DNA from: Propionicimonas paludicola
Lineage (GTDB): Bacteria > Actinomycetota > Actinomycetes > Propionibacteriales > Propionibacteriaceae
DNA length: 64,000 bases
Direction: 5' to 3'
Assembly: GCF_002563675.1 (NCBI RefSeq)
Contig: NZ_PDJC01000001.1
Location: 2,046,001-2,110,000 of the forward strand
The notes beneath the pieces are model-generated. The model made no database searches. It saw nothing but the letters and a program-made list of their open reading frames with translations, and was not told the DNA's origin. Each line of letters starts with the position of its first letter. Positions within the stretch are counted from its first letter, which is position 1. Positions 62,404 to 64,000 of this stretch are shown here, in pieces. The position numbers and the translations under genes were made by a program.

Positions 62404-62433
62404 AGATTGCGGCTTGGTACTCGAATATGTCAA
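62404..62433 (-). promoter_or_regulatory. Promoter of the GH3 gene
   Basis: TTGACA (62428-62433, minus strand) and CAATCT (62404-62409) are 18 bp apart. The -35 is a perfect consensus. Transcription would begin near 62397 and leave a leader of about 260 nt. Confidence 0.55.
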
Positions 62434-63021
62434 GCCGCCAAACAAATCTCACTGTAGCCAACCCCTCGTCGGCCCGCAGGCCCCTTCGGCCGCGACCCGC
62501 AGGAGGTCAACCGCAGGCCCACTCGGCGCGCCGGATCCACCCTAATGCCTAGTCAGATGGGATTTTAGGACGGGCTGAGCCAGGCGGACGCGGCATGCCG
62601 GCGGCAGGCCCACAGCCTGGCCAACCGTTGTAAATTCCGTATGAAGTCAGTACTAAATCGGGACGTAAAAAGCAGGATTAAAGGTGCACTGCTCGCACCT
62701 TCCCAGGCGATTAGCAGATTGAGGGCGGCCAGCATTGTTCCGACCCCCGATGCGAGCCGACGAGACGGGGCGCGCCAGGATCACGGACTAGGCCAGACCA
62801 CCCCTCCCGCGGGCACCACCGAGCGCCCGGCGTGACGAGCGCACCGACTCTGCAGCAGGAAGCCGGGACTGCAGGCCAGTGCAGGACGGACGGATCCGGA
62901 TCGGCGGAGAGCCGACCGAGGCGTCCAGATAGCGACCACCCCGCAATTCATCGAGAAGCGATCTGGACGGCCCCAATGGATACCGCACACCGCAAACCAA
63001 CACGCACCCTGCGGGTCACCC

Positions 63022-63039
63022 CGCAATCTGTGGATTGCG
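63022..63039 (-). terminator. Hairpin downstream of ferritin
   Basis: CGCAATC (63022-63028) and GATTGCG (63033-63039) with loop TGTG, about 100 bp after the ferritin stop codon. Confidence 0.35.
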
Positions 63040-63141
63040 CCGCCCAGCCACCAGGGCCGCGGAACGCGGCGCGATGGCGCGCAGACGCGCCCGGCCGAGG
63101 CGAAGGAGCTCGGCCGAGGTTCGACAGACAGGGGCCGGCTG

Positions 63142-63669
63142 CTACAGCGCTCCACCGGCCGCCGGCGGCGCGGACGCGTCCTGCCCGCCGTCGCCGATGC
63201 TCTCCCGGGCCACGTAGTTCTCCAGGTCAAACCAGTTCTCGCCGGCTCGTTCGGCGATGTTCAGCAGAGTGGTCATCGAGGAGACCTCCTCCACCTGCTC
63301 CTTGAGGAACCACAACATGAACTGCTCCCCCAAGGGGTCGCCCTCGGCGCGAGCGGCCTCGAACAGCGCCTTGATGTCGGCGGTCACCTGCTTCTCCTGG
63401 GCCAGTGCCAGGCTGATCGGATCGGTGGGGCTGGTGAAGCTGTTGCGCACCGGATCGATGCCGGGAATCGTGACCTGAAGATCACGGTCGAGCATGTACT
63501 GAACCATCATCATCGCGTGGTTCCGCTCTTCCAAGGACTGCCGGTAGAAGTAGCGAGCCAGCTGCGGAAGGTCCTGGGAGTCGAACCAGACCGCGACCGC
63601 CGCGTACTGCTGGGAGGCCGCGAACTCGTTGCGGACCTGGGTGGCGAGGAGTTCGGTGAAGGTGCTCAT
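63142..63669 (-). CDS. Ferritin (non-heme, BfrB/Ftn type)
   Basis: 175 residues forming the four-helix ferritin core. Ferroxidase-centre segments are NEFAASQQYAAVAVW (helix A), SLEERNHAMMM (helix B) and the long helix with KEQVEEVSSM (C/D). NWFDLENYVA follows, then a short Gly/Ala tail. No Met is placed like a bacterioferritin heme ligand. It oxidises and stores iron. It is divergent from the heme oxygenase gene with an iron box between them, 101 bp upstream of its start. Confidence 0.95.
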   Translation of the reverse strand: MSTFTELLATQVRNEFAASQQYAAVAVWFDSQDLPQLARYFYRQSLEERNHAMMMVQYMLDRDLQVTIPGIDPVRNSFTSPTDPISLALAQEKQVTADIKALFEAARAEGDPLGEQFMLWFLKEQVEEVSSMTTLLNIAERAGENWFDLENYVARESIGDGGQDASAPPAAGGAL

Positions 63670-63769
63670 GACTCCAGGCTAGGTGGGTTGTCCAGCGAGC
63701 AGCATCGGCAATCACTCCACCTCAGCGGACGTCCGGATACCGGCGAGACCCTCCCCGGAGGAGATTTGG

Positions 63770-63788
63770 TTAGGTTAGCCTTACCTAA
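63770..63788. promoter_or_regulatory. DtxR/IdeR iron box
   Basis: TTAGGTTAGCCTTACCTAA is nearly symmetric and closely fits the DtxR/IdeR consensus. It lies 60 bp before the heme oxygenase start and 101 bp from the ferritin start. It probably represses heme oxygenase when iron is plentiful; it might also influence ferritin. Confidence 0.88.
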
Positions 63789-63848
63789 ATGACCGCAAGG
63801 AGGCGAGTACCGGACTCGCCGTGTGCGAGCCGACGAAGGGACCAGCAG

Positions 63849-64000
63849 ATGACCGCCGTGACCAGCATGACCTTGTCCGAACAGCTGCGCTCTGGCTCAG
63901 CTGCCGAGCACCGTCGCGCGGAGTCGTCCAGCTTCATGGCTGCCCTGGCCGAGGGCCGGGTCAACGCGGCCGGGTACGCCGCCTACCTCGGTCGGCTGCT
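63849..64000 (+). CDS. Heme oxygenase, biliverdin-producing (partial, 5' end)
   Basis: The first 50 codons are present; the rest lies beyond the window. The sequence has SEQLRSGSAAEHRRAESSSF, with the His that should be the heme ligand, then FMAALAEGRVNAAGYAAYL, the typical N-terminus of HmuO-type heme oxygenases. AAGGGA stands 9 nt before the ATG. It would release iron from heme. The iron box upstream indicates induction under iron limitation. Confidence 0.85.
   Translation, partial: MTAVTSMTLSEQLRSGSAAEHRRAESSSFMAALAEGRVNAAGYAAYLGRL

Larger units (their letters stand above)
62139..63141. other. ~1 kb intergenic region between GH3 and ferritin genes
   Basis: No gene is supported; short frames here lack recognisable content. 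The GH3 side holds a promoter and two leader hairpins: CACCCC/GGGGTG (62367-62385) and TAGGGC/GCCCTA (62390-62404), the second touching the -10. An AT-rich patch occurs near 62630-62690. On the ferritin side CGCAATC/GATTGCG (63022-63039) may end ferritin transcription. Confidence 0.5.

Noticed and set aside
62641-62835. 64-codon frame in the GH3-ferritin intergenic region
   Set aside because: It lies in a locally AT-rich patch without a ribosome binding site, domains or membrane segments. I cannot support it as a gene.

Overview
The window is high-GC DNA from a Gram-positive actinobacterium, most likely of the Propionibacteriales type. The order is an inference. It rests on three things: the conserved gene order glmU-prs-rplY-pth-mfd, the cluster rsmI-tatD-rsmA-ispE next to a divergent protein O-mannosyltransferase, and the many GTG starts that follow directly on TANNNT boxes (probable leaderless mRNAs). 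An LAxTG-type sortase signal and a DtxR/IdeR iron box fit the same group.

Layout. 1-4135: 5' part of a SurA-like lipoprotein gene (cut by the window edge) and mfd. 4136-18057: a 12.7 kb gene for a 4233-residue CshA-type fibrillar surface protein (about 33 repeats), set between mfd and pth and bordered by non-coding DNA that carries related palindromes. 18058-24464: pth, rplY, two tandem PIG-V-like membrane glycosyltransferases, prs and glmU. 24628-27732: an FRG-domain protein, tRNA-Gln(UUG), a TetR regulator and an MFS transporter. 27755-35404: ispE, rsmA, tatD-like, rsmI, then divergently pmt and a TreS-like GH13 enzyme behind a cluster of inverted repeats. 35547-41872: uracil permease, flavin-type oxidase, azlC-azlD, a GT2 glycosyltransferase divergent from a CrtO-like acyltransferase, a cold-shock protein with a strong terminator, and a YdcF-like protein.

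41885-52718 holds two tandem paralogous copies of a MacB/LolD-type ABC module (membrane fusion protein, ATPase, FtsX-like permease). Copy 1 keeps its tetR gene and a perfect palindromic operator. Copy 2 has only a 22-codon relic that matches the end of TetR. A GyrI-like ligand-binding protein and tRNA-Ala(CGC) lie between them. 52797-55805: VIT1-family transporter, ArsR regulator, Eis-like acetyltransferase and a DUF1304 membrane protein. 55959-62138: a secreted 2059-residue GH3 glycosidase with two lectin-like modules, FIVAR repeats and Ig-like domains. 62139-64000: a long intergenic region, ferritin, and the start of a heme oxygenase gene behind an iron box.

The accessory theme is the cell surface and the environment: a giant wall-anchored adhesin, a multi-module secreted glycosidase, membrane glycosyltransferases, a duplicated efflux module with ligand sensing, and an iron storage/heme pair. 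The least explained parts are the hairpin family around the adhesin, the REP-like pair between convergent units, and the repeat cluster before the GH13 gene.
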